DNA of 64,000 nt from Timema cristinae (lineage: Eukaryota; Arthropoda; Insecta; Phasmatodea; Timematidae): assembly GCA_039000515.1 (NCBI GenBank), contig JBCFYV010011135.1, positions 30,471,876 through 30,535,875 on the forward strand. The letters are read 5' to 3'. How positions within the stretch are numbered: position 1 is the first letter of the stretch; every line of letters begins with the position of its first letter. Below are positions 1 through 11,470 of this stretch, one piece after another. A program made the translations under genes and the position numbers. The notes under the pieces were generated by a model. It was given only the letters and a program-made list of their open reading frames with translations. It did not search any database and was not told where the DNA came from.

Positions 1-13
1 CCACCGAAGTGGA
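1..13 (-). repeat. 5' end of a type 1 SINE running off the window
   Basis: The first 13 bases (ccaccgaagtgga) are the reverse complement of the head of the type 1 tRNA-derived SINE seen complete elsewhere. The rest of this copy would lie left of the window. Confidence 0.5.
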
Positions 14-359
14 TTATTTATAAGTCAACGTAATATTTTACTCATTGGCGAGACTGTAGACTAAAGATAATGTTTATATGGTATTTTATGCAGGTCATGG
101 TTCGACTCCCATCCAAACATAACGAGAATTAATTTGTTACTTTTTCTTCATGCAGTATTAATTTATTCCTTCCTCATTGCTACTCTATTGGCATTTAAAA
201 TTCATTTAATACAGACTAATCAAAGTATCTATGCCATTAGAAAAAAATCTAATAAACTTCTTACTATAATTATAGCCACCATTTTACTAAATATATTACT
301 ATAGTCTTTAATACCATCTTAAAAAGACAAGTTAAAAATATATGACAAAGTAATTAGCT
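14..359. other. No gene seen
   Basis: AT-rich sequence. A B-box-like GGTTCGACTCC near 98-112 suggests an old tRNA-derived fragment. Nothing else is recognisable. Confidence 0.4.
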
Positions 360-940
360 TTCTTAACTTGTTTGGAAGTTAGAACAATATTCTAGTCAAC
401 ACATTTTTATATTGATTTCTCCACATACTAAACAACCAGATTTCAGAGCATGTTTAGAACAAACTCCTAAACTGTATTCATATATATACATTTGTTTTTG
501 TTGAGACCCATTATGTTTTATAAAATAACCATCAAAGGTTGCCTACACTATCTAGTTTGAATTACCAAATATATAATATGAATTTTCAGTATTAGACAAC
601 ATAATAAACACCTCTAAGAATCCAATATTTTACACTTGCATCATAATATACTATTAGTGCTACACCATGTCCTCATTTTGTAAGATTATGAATAACAATC
701 TTCTCATTTTTAACACAAACCATCTTTAACAACTTATTTAGAACAATATTATTTTTCACAATTGCTAACATACTTGTTCCTCCTTTCAAGGAAGCTTAAA
801 ACATTTTTTTTTTCATACTCTAGTATAATAAGTTCCTTCAAGAGCCACGATATAGTTTATCTTTCACGGGATGCTTAGATTTAGTTCCTCCATGTGCTAA
901 ACAAAACCTCCTTTTAAAGGTTGTTTAGAACAATCTTCTC
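360..940 (-). pseudogene. Decayed WRKY19-like finger repeats
   Basis: Downstream of the last readable finger of the distal cassette, the minus strand continues with pieces of the same repeat (TGTTCTAAACA-like and CATGGAGGAAC-like words near 400-470, 650-680, 720-790 and 830-930). They are broken by single-base changes and stops. The finger array was therefore longer once, and its 3' end has decayed into what is now probably 3' UTR. Confidence 0.6.
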
Positions 941-943
941 TTT

Positions 944-2090
944 TCAATTTCTTTTAGTTCCTCCATGCATTGAACAAAAGCCTCCTTTCAAAGGTTGTTT
1001 AGAACAATCTTTTTTGTGGCAATATCTTTTAGTTCCTCCATGTGCTGAACAAAAACCTCCTTTCAATGGTTGTTTAAAACATTCTTCTTGTTTGCAATTC
1101 CTTTTAATTCCTCCATGTGTTACACAATAACCACCTTTCTCAGGAACCTTAGAACAATCTTCTTTTTTGCACCTTTTGTCATATTTAGTTCCTCCATGTG
1201 TTAAACAGAAGCCACCTTTTAAACGGATCTTAGAACAAGTTTCTTTTTTACACAGTCGACTATAATAAGTCCCTCCATGATCCATACAATAGCCTCCTTT
1301 CAAAGGTTTCTTAGAACAGTTTTCATTTTTGCAGGGTTTCATGGATTTAGTTCCTCCATGAACCACACAATAACCACCTTTCACAGGCCACTTAAAACAA
1401 TCATTTTCTTTGCAGTGTTTCTTAGATTTAGTTCCGCCATGTACTAAACAAAAGCCTCCTTTCAAAGGTTGTTTAGAACATTCTTCCTGTTTACAATAAC
1501 TTTTAATTCCTCCATGTGTTACACAATAACCACCTATCCCAGGAAACTTAGAACAATCTTCTTTTTTGCATCTCCTATCATATTTAATTCCTCCATGTTT
1601 AAAACAGTAACCTCCTTTCACAGCTCGTTTAGAACAATCGTCTTTATTGCATAGTATCCTAGATCTTGTTCCTCCGTGTGCCTAAACAAAAACCTCCTTT
1701 TAAAGCATGTTTAGAACAATCTTCTTTTTTGCAACTATTATTATATTTTGTTCCTCCATGTGCAACACAATAACCCCCTTTCACAGCTCGTTTAGAACAA
1801 TCTACTTTTTTACATGTATAATATGTATTAGCTCTCTGTGTTGCACAATGTACACGTTTAAGAGCTTGTTTAGAACAATCATCTTTCAAACATCTTTTAT
1901 TAAAGTCAGTTCTTAAATCTACTATGCTATAATTGTCTTCTTTGAATTCATTTGTAATACTATCATGTATTTGTGCCATTGAATTTATTTTTATTTTCCC
2001 AGTTTTATTACATTCAAATAATTCTTGACCAAAAATGTGTGATTTGGTTTTGCTGTGGAATCTAAGCAATAGCGTATCTTCTATATCTTT
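944..2090 (-). CDS. Last exon of the distal cassette: tandem WRKY19-like zinc fingers
   Basis: The acceptor (ccattacag, just above 2090) opens phase 0 at KDIEDTLLLRF. After about 65 residues of linker come tandem fingers of pattern C-x4-C-x9-C-x2-H followed by GG, for example CKKEDCSKFPGIGGYCVTHGG, each 25-27 residues apart. The first is degenerate; about eleven good ones follow. This finger type is annotated as WRKY19-like in plants and invertebrates; binding to nucleic acid or protein is inferred. The frame breaks near 1681, where one extra base turns CLAHGG into CLGTRR, and reopens immediately in another frame without stops. A second one-base loss near 950 ends the frame. Either the exon is eroding or the assembly has indels. 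It pairs with the THAP-encoding exons upstream on the minus strand. Confidence 0.75.
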
Positions 2091-2396
2091 CTGTAATGGA
2101 AGCAAATCAATATATTTTTAAAATATGCTGACACACAATCCTTGAATTAGTCTGCCTCACAATCATAAGAAAACTTTCTAAATACATACCTTAAAAAAAA
2201 CAAAGAAAAAAGTTAGAACTCTTTTAAAGCTGTGTTACATTTAATGTATTAAGTATTAGTTGGTGCAAAATGAAAATCAACTAGTTTCTTATAACATAGA
2301 ATATGGTTTTTTAAAGATTTGTTTAGTCATAGAGTTATTTTAACTCATGAAAAATCTATAAAAACCTTTTTTCCACTTTCCATATAAAGTTACTAC

Positions 2397-2513
2397 CTTT
2401 GGCTCTTCTTTAATTGGAGGAAAAGAAGACAACGCCATCTCTGTGTTTGTGTTGTGGGCATCATTTTCTTTTATTTCAAACTTTAAAGACTCGTCTGATG
2501 TTTCAAACTCACC
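2397..2513 (-). CDS. Extra acidic exon of the distal cassette
   Basis: A 39-codon exon, phase 0 at both ends, bounded by acceptor attaatag and donor CCAAAG|gtagtaac. It reads GEFETSDESLKFEIKEN and ends SSFPPIKEEPK. The closing IKEEP fits the SUMO-acceptor consensus (hydrophobic-K-x-E) and repeats the ending of the preceding exon. No counterpart was found in the proximal cassette. Its acceptor lies at the edge of a minisatellite that copies the splice site. Confidence 0.7.
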
Positions 2514-2798
2514 CTATTAATAAAAAAAAAAATTATATTTGATTACAATATTAAACTCACCCTATTAATAAAAGAAAAAATGTATATTTGATTACAATAT
2601 TAAACTCACCCTATTAATAAAAGAAAAAAATGTATATTTGATTACAATATTAAACTCACCCTATTAATAAAAGAAAAAATGTATATTTGATTACAATATT
2701 AAACTCACCCTATTAATAAAAAAAAAATGTATATTTGATTACAATATTAAACTCACCCTATTAATAAAAGAAAAAATGTATATTTGATTACAATATTA
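2505..2798. repeat. 49-bp minisatellite, six copies, spanning a splice acceptor
   Basis: Copies of AAACTCACCCTATTAATAAA begin near 2505, 2553, 2602, 2652, 2701 and 2749. The first overlaps the acceptor and first bases of the exon ending at 2513, so the array duplicated the 3' splice site into the intron. Confidence 0.85.
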
Positions 2799-3744
2799 AT
2801 GGTATGCTCCTAACTGTCAAATTGAGCAATCCATAACTTACAATATCTTATTTCAATATAAACAAAGAATAAAAGGTGTAGATTTTTTTTAAGAGTTTGG
2901 AAAACAAAATGAACTCCACCGTGAGTTTTAGCCAGCCTACCTTTGCCAATGATATGGAGTTCTAAATCAAAAGCTTGTATGGGTATATTTTTAAGGGTGG
3001 CTTCTACTTAATGATTACCCACTATTCCTCCGAGAAAATGCATGTTCATTAACATATACATTCTATAGACTACCCACAACCTATTACTGTAAATATGTAG
3101 TTACCCTAGATAAACTGTTTGTTAAATTTATAAACATTTCTCTTTCAGTTTATAAACATAGAAGATGTATAAACATTTTAAGATCCTATCTCAACATTTA
3201 ATTTAACGTTGACGAGTATCAATGAACAGAAATCTTTGATAAAAAATTGTTTCGTGAAATTCAAAGATCATGTGAAATATATATTGAAACCAAAAATATT
3301 GCTTTGAGACAATCACAAAATGATTACTATGAAAACTTGACTCTTCGAGTCTGTAAGAATATTCGATGATTGAAGTTTCAATAAAATATCAGCCTAGATA
3401 TCTCAAAATATATATTAAATCTGATGGGGTTATTTTTCTAGGGATATTATGATGCTTACTTGATCTTAACCCGAAATAAATATATAGGACAAACCTAACA
3501 ATCAGCATTAAATTATCACTTGAATTTATATTGTAACAAAAATATTTATCATATATTTCATTTAGTAACTAAATAATGTGAGCAAGAAAAGAATACAAGA
3601 AAAATATATAATAATAATAATGGTAATATAGGAAAGGTATTTTCATCTGTATGGAATATATTCTTAAGATTTTCATCAAGGATTCATGAGTAAAAATAGA
3701 GATTTTGTTTTGAAAAAATGAGTATTTCAACCCAACTCTAATTA
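2799..3744. other. Intron, no gene seen
   Basis: AT-rich intron of the distal cassette. No conserved exon or repeat of known type was recognised. Confidence 0.4.
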
Positions 3745-3935
3745 AAATTCCTTCACCTCTGACAAGACATCTTGTGAATGTGGGAAATGCCAGGCCTCCA
3801 CCGTGGTTCGGATTCCACGTTAAACTGTAGGTCCTCCATTTCATCTCACAATCACCCTATCATTACACATTAGCGTAAGTGCGTATAACCCGAACGGGTA
3901 GTAAGACGCAGTGCTAATAATAATAATAATAAAAA
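3745..3935 (+). repeat. Type 2 SINE, 5'-truncated
   Basis: It starts inside the body at CCTTCACCTCTGACAAGAC and runs to the common tail AACCCGAACGGGTAGTAAG followed by (TAA)n. Confidence 0.8.
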
Positions 3936-4144
3936 TTATTTCAGTTACTACAGGCCTCACATTCTAGTATTTTTATATCATTATACAATAAATATGTTCT
4001 TTGTTTATTTCCTTTCCTTGGCCTTTAATCTAAGTGCACATGGCAATGTTTATGACACTTCAATGACCTACTCTACATATACCAATATTATTGTTTAGTA
4101 ATTCTTAAACATTTAGAAGAGATTTGACCCTAATTTGGGGGAGA

Positions 4145-4159
4145 GGGGGGGGGGGGGGG
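4145..4159. repeat. Poly-G run
   Basis: About 14 consecutive G in an AT-rich intron. Confidence 0.8.
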
Positions 4160-4389
4160 TTAATCCATAGTCTAAACTTGCAAGCGAGTTATACCGACCA
4201 AGTGACCGCTGGCGTTATCGATGATAGTGCCAACATTTGTGAATAGTGTGCGCTGTGTGGTCAGCACAACGAGCCCTTAATGTTAATCTCATTTTTATAA
4301 ACCAGAACTGCTACTTCTTTATTTAAATAGCTGTTCGGTTGTCCTCACGAGGTTGTGTTCGATCCCGTTCTAGACCCATTACTTAACAG

Positions 4390-4470
4390 ATAAATTTTGG
4401 AGGCACCGGAATCAAACCAAGGACCTTTGGATCTTTAGCTAGCTACAATGACCACTAGACCAGAAAGTTG
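4390..4470 (-). repeat. tRNA-like sequence (SINE head or tRNA pseudogene)
   Basis: On the minus strand an A-box-like GGTCTAGTGGTCA and a B-box-like TTTGATTCCGG occur at tRNA spacing, ending in GCCTCC. The 5' side cannot pair with that acceptor end, so this is not a working tRNA gene. Confidence 0.45.
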
Positions 4471-4562
4471 GTCCATTAGAATAATAAAACCAAAATTATA
4501 TGGATAAAGAATCAAAAGAACAATACTTTTCCAATTCATATATGAATAAAATCAAATACTAC

Positions 4563-4673
4563 CTTAGGCTCTTCTTTAATTGAAGGTAAAGTGCAAGACC
4601 CTGAATCATTTGTTGTATTAGCCAGTGAAAGTGTTAGTGTCTCATTATTCGAGTCACGGTTTATATAATCAAC
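4563..4673 (-). CDS. Acidic exon, distal cassette (DYI exon)
   Basis: A 37-codon exon, phase 0 to 0, acceptor gatttcag and donor CCTAAG|gtagta. It reads VDYINRDSNNETLTLSLA and ends LPSIKEEPK. It aligns with 16176-16292 of the proximal cassette (VDYLTHDSTNETPSSLVN ending FTIKEEPE). It is probably an unstructured linker; the terminal IKEEP is a likely SUMO-acceptor motif. Confidence 0.75.
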
Positions 4674-4734
4674 CTGAAATCAGAAAATGCTTTTAAAGAA
4701 AAGTTAATTCGCCCTAATGTAGAGGTTTCCAAAC

Positions 4735-5110
4735 TGTGATACTCTTGAATCCAGGGATATGTGAAAGATCCCTTCCATCTACCTACGTGCTCTTTCCAAT
4801 GATCTATTCTCATACCTTGAATACAGTTTTAGATACTTCCATTCACGCTGCATGTCCTGCCAACCATAATATGCAATATTTAACTATCCTTTCACTACCA
4901 AATATCTTTATTCATTTTTGGGCCAAATATATTTCCAAGCACTTTGTTTTCAAGATACCTAAATTTATTTTAATCTTGCACGATAAGAGATCATGATCCA
5001 CAACCATATAGTTCAACTGGTAAAACTATAATTAAATATATTCCGAGTTTTACATTCCTTGACATCAGGCAAGATATTAACAACTTAATGACTGAGTAAA
5101 AACATGCTTT
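4735..5110 (-). pseudogene. LINE reverse-transcriptase 3' remnant
   Basis: In shifting minus-strand frames one reads ELYGCGS, then FRYLENKVLGNIFGPKMN, then a degenerate GRTCSVNG-like stretch. This is the order seen at the C-terminal end of many non-LTR retrotransposon proteins (YGCE.W, EN.VLR.IFGP, W.GH..RM). Stops and frameshifts abound, so it is a dead copy inside an intron. Confidence 0.6.
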
Positions 5111-5292
5111 TCCTGACTGTATTATTTTCATAATTCTCATTGTCGTTATTGCTAGTTAACATTGTTCCTAAATATTTAAACTTGATAACCCAGTAAAATA
5201 TATGACAGAAGTGACATTTTTCAAAACATTTTATATCTTAAAAAAAATAGTATTTACTTAATAGTATGTTTAGGTGTGTTATATCATCTTAC

Positions 5293-5423
5293 CTCGAGTC
5301 CAAGAATAGTTTCATTGCTGAAATTGATGTGAGAATTCAACTGCATCTCGGAACCTACACATCCTAAGATTGGTTGAGTATCCTCCACTTCAACACTTTC
5401 TGTATAAGGTTCTAGTTTCACAC
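5293..5423 (-). CDS. Acidic exon, distal cassette (VKLEP exon)
   Basis: A 131-nt exon. It starts with the last two bases of a split Ser codon and ends phase 0 at GLGLE-like ILGLE|gtaagatg. It reads VKLEPYTESVEVEDTQ and ends HINFSNETILGLE. It matches 17988-18121 (VKLEPCDTESVQMEDTT ending FSNETILGLE). VKLEP fits the SUMO consensus. Confidence 0.75.
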
Positions 5424-5464
5424 CTAAAACAGCGATTTATAATTATTAGTATGTTTAACATATG

Positions 5465-5715
5465 ACCCGCCTCGGTGGCGTAGTTGCTAACCGCTTGTGG
5501 TGTTACGTTCGACTGCTGAGGAAGGGAGATCAAGGTTCGAATCTCGGTCGGGTGAACTGGGGGTGGTTTTCCCTAAACGGTTTTCCACTCTCCCTCCACG
5601 CAAATGCGGGTTCACTTCCTCAAATTCAAACTTCCCATTCCTAATCATTAGCGTATTTAATACTTAAAGCGTATAACCCGAACGGGTAGTAAGATGCGGT
5701 GCTAAATAATATTTA
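5465..5715 (+). repeat. Type 1 SINE with target-site duplication
   Basis: The head CCGCCTCGGTGGCGTAGTTG carries the A box and GGTTCGAATCTC the B box; the tail is AACCCGAACGGGTAGTAAG. It is flanked by TTTAACATATG at 5454-5464 and 5716-5726, proving retroposition. Confidence 0.92.
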
Positions 5716-5929
5716 TTTAACATATGCATTATTAATGTAAAGAGATAAGTAGAGGGAGAGTGATTTGGAGAAAACAATTTTAATTGCCATAAAGAGGATG
5801 GGGAAAATAGTAAACCAGCCTACAATTCATTCAACCAAGATTAAAACCTTAAACTCTTCATAACATGTAGCTTTCTTCTTCAAAGTGTGAGTCACTAATG
5901 CAGTATTATTTAATTCAATTTTGATAAAA

Positions 5930-6172
5930 AAAGATCCACTTCGGTGGCCACATGCTCTAACTCGCCACTCTCATAGTAGTCTTAGACTGCCAAAGATGGG
6001 GAGATTGAGGTTTGAATTTCCATTGGATGTATTAAGGGTGGTTTTCCACTCTCCCTCCACGCAAATGCAGGTACAGTCTTCTGAATTAAACTTCTAAACA
6101 ACATTATCATAACTAGTACAAAGTGTATACAACCCAAACAGGTATAAAGACGCGGTGCTAAATTATTATTTT
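5930..6172 (+). repeat. Type 1 SINE, diverged subtype
   Basis: The head is CCACTTCGGTGGCCACATG, followed by the CTCCCTCCACGCAAATGC body and the common tail. The GTGGCCACATG head recurs at 8090 and 46570. Confidence 0.8.
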
Positions 6173-6189
6173 TTATAAACATGCATGAG

Positions 6190-6400
6190 TGATTGCATGG
6201 TATACGGTGTCATTCCTGAGATATATTGTAATGCCTGCAATTAAGAGCTCTGGACTCGAATCCTGGTCAAGTGTACTGAGAATTTTTTCCTTAAATAATT
6301 ATTCAATCTTCACTTAAATTTGGGTACATTTCCTTCACATTCTACCTCCTCCTTCCTATTCCAATAGTGTATATATGAGATATCAGATGAATAGTGAGAA
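6190..6400 (+). repeat. Old type 1 SINE-like copy
   Basis: B-box-like ACTCGAATCCTGG, then the CTTCACTTAAATTTGGGTA body. Strongly diverged and without tail. Confidence 0.5.
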
Positions 6401-6464
6401 ACGATAAGAACAATTATTTATGGTTTTAATTAGTTAATTTGAGGGTTCTTAAATTAATTTTTCA

Positions 6465-6680
6465 CATGCTCTTTTTCCATCCGGGCTACTCGTATGAGAA
6501 TTTTAATTACACCAATGAGCTAGGGATTAGGAAAGTATAATTTAGAGTAAATTTAGAGTTAATTGTGTGACCAGTGGGTAAGAAAATAAAAGAGCCTTTT
6601 TACACCCTATCTGGGTTGAACCCTGAGGTTCTTGTCACAAGCAAACAATACTAGCCTACATGAGCTTAATATAGTCTGGG
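6465..6680 (-). repeat. Old type 1 SINE-like copy
   Basis: The reverse body (GGGATTAGGAAAGTATAATTT) and a degenerate B box (GGGTTGAACCC) are recognisable. Weak. Confidence 0.35.
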
Positions 6681-6804
6681 TACACATTTTTTGAGTTTTA
6701 AGGGCTCCTGTTATCATGGGCACAGGTCATTTTAAAGCTTTAAAACTGCACGGTTGAGTTGAGTTATCTGTGTGTAGTATTTAACTAAATGTATCATACT
6801 TATG

Positions 6805-7020
6805 TAAACCACATAGGTGGCTACACGGTCTAAAGCGTCAATCTCATAATCGACTGAATTGACAGTGACGAGGCCAAAAAGTATACTCATATTGTTTTCC
6901 ATCTGTAATATATCAATGTGTTTTCCCATTCTCTCCCCAAACTAATGAGGATTATTTTCCTCTAGGCTCATTTTTAACCGCCAAGTCAGTTGTTAAAAAC
7001 CTTGATATTAAACTTGATTT
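6805..7020 (+). repeat. Old type 1 SINE head
   Basis: CATAGGTGGCTACACGGTCT resembles the GTGGCCACATGGTC head. The rest is diverged and lacks the tail. Confidence 0.45.
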
Positions 7021-7056
7021 TAAGAAAAAAAAAATTATGTCTACTATATAGTTTTT

Positions 7057-7262
7057 ACCACAGCGTCTTGCTACCTGTTCAGATTATACGCATTTTTACA
7101 TAATTCGCTAATGTTTTAAGGATGAGGAAGGTTTAATTTTGAAGGAAGTGTACTAATATTTTCATGCAGGGAAAGTGAAAAACCATTTGGGCAGAAAACA
7201 CTGTAAATACATCCGACTGGAATTGAACCTCAAACTCATTATCTGTTTACTAATCCTTAGAG
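7057..7262 (-). repeat. Type 1 SINE, old
   Basis: Reverse tail GCGTCTTGCTACCTGTTCAG at the left, then the TTTGAAGGAAGTGTAC body and a reverse B box (GGAATTGAACCTC). Confidence 0.7.
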
Positions 7263-7383
7263 TAGTTATTTATAAAATTAATAGTTCCTATGGAAATTGG
7301 AAGTCTACGTTACAATGCAACGAAACATGTGGGTACAATTCAAATTGAAATATATCAAACAAACAGCCCTCAGGTTAACTTAC

Positions 7384-7515
7384 TGACTGTCTGAACCGGT
7401 TGTCTGTTTGGACATGGATGTTTCCTCGTAGGTTCGTCAGGAGGAACCGAGGTGTCGGTTGGGAGATTCATTGAAGGTACGGCTCCAGGTTTTAACATAT
7501 TTCGTTTAGTTGAAC
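7384..7515 (-). CDS. THAP-domain C-terminal exon, distal cassette
   Basis: A 132-nt exon, acceptor atattttag, donor GTCA|gtaagttaa. It reads GSTKRNMLKPGAVPSMNLP then a Pro/Thr-rich stretch. The LKPGAVPS core is the AVPTIF-type end of the THAP zinc-dependent DNA-binding fold. The exon begins with two bases of a split Gly codon, so it needs an upstream THAP exon ending in phase 1. No such exon was found between it and the proximal cassette. The one THAP first exon seen, at 20970-21174, has exactly that phase. Confidence 0.72.
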
Positions 7516-8084
7516 CTAAAATATGAATAGACAGGTTGATATTCATAGACGTCTAAGGGATTGGAAGGAGAAGAATATATTCTTAGAGGACATACTATCA
7601 TATAAGAGTGGAAGAAGTGTCGAGGTGGAGGAGATAACGCAAAGTAAGCCACAACATGATTCATACCTCTGAAATGATGAACAAGTTCAATGCGAGCACT
7701 GCCGACGACGATTTTAACACCGGTACAATGTAATTATTGTTAAATAATTTATATTTATGATAATTCTATATTTCTATTATTTTATGAGAACATTAATACA
7801 TTAGTCCTTTTGCAACTTTCTTGATTCTTAATTAACTATAAAACACGTTCACACTATGTTCGGGTAAAAAAAAAAAACACTCAAACCTACACTCTAATTA
7901 ATTAAACAATGTTTGCTAACAGTTTCAATAAACCATTCCACAAACAGTTTAGATAACTAGAGCTCTGCACATATTACCAAAATAGTATTCAGCTCAGCAA
8001 CTTTGTTCAATATCCACATCCAGGGATATTTTAATCTTTCATAAACATAGTAACCACATCATCCTGTTATTAGTAACCACATAT

Positions 8085-8300
8085 ATCCACTTTGGTGGCC
8101 ACATGGTCTGAGGCGCTACTCTAGCAATAGACCAGAAAGCTTATGATGGAGAGATTGTGGTTCCCCCATTATCTTTATACACGAATCGGGTACATTTTAT
8201 GTAAATTTACCCTATCTAATCCTTAACCTATTACTGTAATTATTACTTAGGCGTATAACCTGAATGAGTTAAGACGTGGTAGTAAATATACAACCTTTTC
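8085..8300 (+). repeat. Type 1 SINE, GTGGCCACATG subtype
   Basis: Head CCACTTTGGTGGCCACATGG, degraded body, tail GCGTATAACCTGAATGAG. Confidence 0.75.
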
Positions 8301-9769
8301 TTATTTGATTTTAAAGGTTTTTTTGGTTTAAATTGATTGTTATTATATGTGAAAAAATGTACTGCTAATATAATAATTAGACAATTTTAAAGAAATAAAA
8401 TTGAGAATTGTACGGATAAAGTGTACTGTCTCCTGGGTGTGTTTTGTTTTAATTTGATAATTATATAAGATTACAAAAAGCAATTACCTTTGTTTTAGGG
8501 CCTAATTGGAAACTTGCCATTGTTGTGATCTATAGATAGTAAAATATATTTAATTTGCTTTTATATGACAAAGAAAAAGTGTAAATAATTTAACCCTTTT
8601 TGTGTACTAGTCCCAATATAAGCTATATCACTACAAATAATTGTGCATTTGTATATAATACAAAAAGATATGTATCCTGAATGAAAATCTTATTCCTAGC
8701 CTAATGTCATTATTTATAAAGTGTTAATAAAGTTATTTTAAAGCTTACTAAATTTACCTGTATAGGTGTCATTAATTGCGATCATAACAGGATGAATGAG
8801 TTTACAATACAAATTTTCCTACTTTGGTTTAATAGAAGTGTCTTGACTATTTTACATTGTTGAATATTTATAACAAACATGCATGAACTTGACAACTAAT
8901 CTACATCCTTATGAACCAGCTGTAGCCAACATAAAAACCATAGTTCAGAAATAAATTATAGATAGCACTAACAGTAAAAAAAACTTATATTAGGTAAAAG
9001 AAAAAAGTAAGGTAATGTAAAAATCCAAAATTGGGCTAAAATCCACACGCCAGAGTTTGTGTCAAGAGAACATACATGGGTGTTCACAATTATAAACTTG
9101 CCCTATCGAATCATGTAGATAGCAATAGGCTTAAAACCTATTTTATATGCGTTTTCAAGACTTATTTTAATATATATTCATAAACTAAAAACTTTTAAAT
9201 GTATTCCTTATTTTTTTAAACACTAAACCTAATTTTTAATATTATGAAATATCCTTCATTAAATATACATTCTTGATTGTATTTAAATTTAACAATTTTT
9301 ATCATACCAAGCTATCTTGTGAATTTTATTGGAGCTTATTATATTATATAATAAATATATGTTTGAAGACCTTGCTTTTAAAAAAAATATTTACTTATTC
9401 TCTCTAATTTGGTTACAAAATTAGTGTGTTGCAAGCCTGTTCTTAAAAAAAACTAAAATAAATGACGTAGAGAAGTTCTGATTCTAATGTTGGTAAACAT
9501 TAGATAAAAAAAGTTAATTGCTAATCAAATTAGTAAATTTATTGCTAAAAGTGTTTTATTCTTCTATTTTCTTAAGTTTTAAATGTATTGAAAACGATTC
9601 CATTACTGGCACGTTATATTTTGCATTTGTAATAAATATCTTACTTAAACAACTTTTAAATGCCTACACCTTATTTTAAAAATCTTAAAACTCTCTTTTA
9701 ATAGTTTTATGAATAGCTAGCTACTCTTTAGAGCGTGTGCGTGATATACGCCATTTTTCAATTTATATT
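8301..9769. other. No gene seen
   Basis: Very AT-rich, short frames only. A first exon for the distal cassette would be expected near 8.5-9 kb by analogy with the proximal one; none was recognised. Confidence 0.4.
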
Positions 9770-10450
9770 CAAAATAGTACCATAAATATTTCATAGATGG
9801 CTCTACAAGTCCTCTTTGGTTTCACACCTCGAAACCAGTGAAAATTTGTTTTGAGGTATTAGGAGACTAGAGGATACCAGGAGGTATTTATTAATTAATT
9901 CAAATAGTACATTCATTGTTTCCGAGATGGCTCTGTCGGTTATGTTTCTTTAAAAAAATTCCAAATAGTACATTCACTTTTTCATAGATAGCTCTGCTAG
10001 TCCTCTTTGGTTTCACTCCTCGAAACCAGTGAAAATTTGTTTTGGGTATTAGGAGACTAGAGGATACAGGAGGTATTTATTATTTAAATTCAAATAGTAC
10101 ATTCATTGTTTCCGAGATGGCTCTGTCGGTTATGTTTCTTTAAAAATATTCCAAATAGTACATTCACTGTTTCATAGATAGCTCTGCTAGTCGTCTTTGG
10201 TTTCACATCTTGGAAATAGTAAAAATAAACTATATGTTGTGAGCTTAGGATACCTGGAGGTATTTATATTTTAAATTCAAATAGTACATTCTTGTTTCCG
10301 AGATGGCTCTGTCGGTATGTTTCTTTAAAAAATATTCCAATAGTACATTCACTGTTTCATAGATAGCTCTGCTTGTCGTTTTGGTTTCACATCTTGGAAA
10401 TAGTAAAATAAACTATATGTTGTACTGAGTTGTGAAATACCTCGTGAATG
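9770..10450. repeat. Tandem repeat, period about 180 bp
   Basis: About four copies, each containing CTCTTTGGTTTCAC and TACATTCATTGTTTCCGAG (phases near 9815, 10000, 10195 and 10380). Each unit holds two related halves (TTTCCGAGATGGCTCTGTC and TTTCATAGATAGCTCTGC), so the array is a dimer-based repeat with scattered one-base losses. Confidence 0.8.
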
Positions 10451-11344
10451 TTTTATCCAAATGATACAGGCATAACTTAACAGTTTGTTCTACCATTGTA
10501 AAGGAAAGGTAGCGCTTTGAAGAGGTTGGATAATGGAGTGGATTTTAATAAAACACATTTTTGAAACTAAACATGGTTTATATAATATTTACTTTCTTAA
10601 TATATTATGTCATATGTCTTATTTTACAATTTATTATGTAAATTATGTCAATTTAATATTAAAAATATCCTTAGTATTTTATGAGATCTTTTGTTATAAT
10701 ATTAATCCAAACTCTTATGTGAATTAGATTTAAATATAATTACATAAAACATAGAAATGTATCAGATTGGAATTTAAATAATTAAAATTGAGTAAGCTAA
10801 AGGCTCAAATCTTTTTTTAAAAAAAATCGTATGATTATGATTGACGAAGAAAGCCATTAATATTGATTAATTCTGTAATAATTACTATTTTCAACAATGC
10901 ATAATTTCAATATTTTAATTAACTGCTAATATAATTTATTAAATAATAGCTAGTGCATTGTAATTGATTTGAACTGTAAGATAACTGTCAGTTTGAACTG
11001 TCCATCAACAATATAAGTGTATTTCTGAACATTTAAATTAACTGTATTACGGATGAATGTTTTAACTTGATACAATGACAATTTGACTAATTAGTAGAAT
11101 ATGATTCTAATACTTATTTCGTCTTTGCATTCTAAATATATTGTGACATGATAATATTTCACAAAAGGTCGGTTGCGTAAGAAAACCACATCGTCAAGAA
11201 GAGGCAAACTTACCGTGTGTGGCACAGCTTATACCCTAAGACAGGGCCAGAATGTAATCCGTCGACATATGACTGCTATCTCTCAGAATAAATGGAGTGT
11301 ACATTTTATTTATGTATTGCAAGACTGTTGATAAACGTAAGTCG
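10451..11344. other. No gene seen
   Basis: AT-rich. The open frame at 10533-10727 has the composition of its surroundings and no domain. Confidence 0.4.
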
Positions 11345-11470
11345 ATCAGGGCCCCAAACATATTGCCGACCCTCGTGTTAGATTATATTGCCAATGACAG
11401 GGAGATCAGGTTTAGAGTTCCGGTCGAATGTACTTCACAGATGAAAAAGGACACGAGTAAACGTTAGAAA
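11345..11470 (+). repeat. Type 1 SINE head fragment
   Basis: GCCAATGACAGGGAGATCAG and CCGGTCGAATGTACTTC match the head-body junction of diverged type 1 copies. Confidence 0.45.

Noticed and set aside
4736..4996. 86-codon plus-strand open frame
   Set aside because: Antisense of the decayed LINE reverse-transcriptase remnant.
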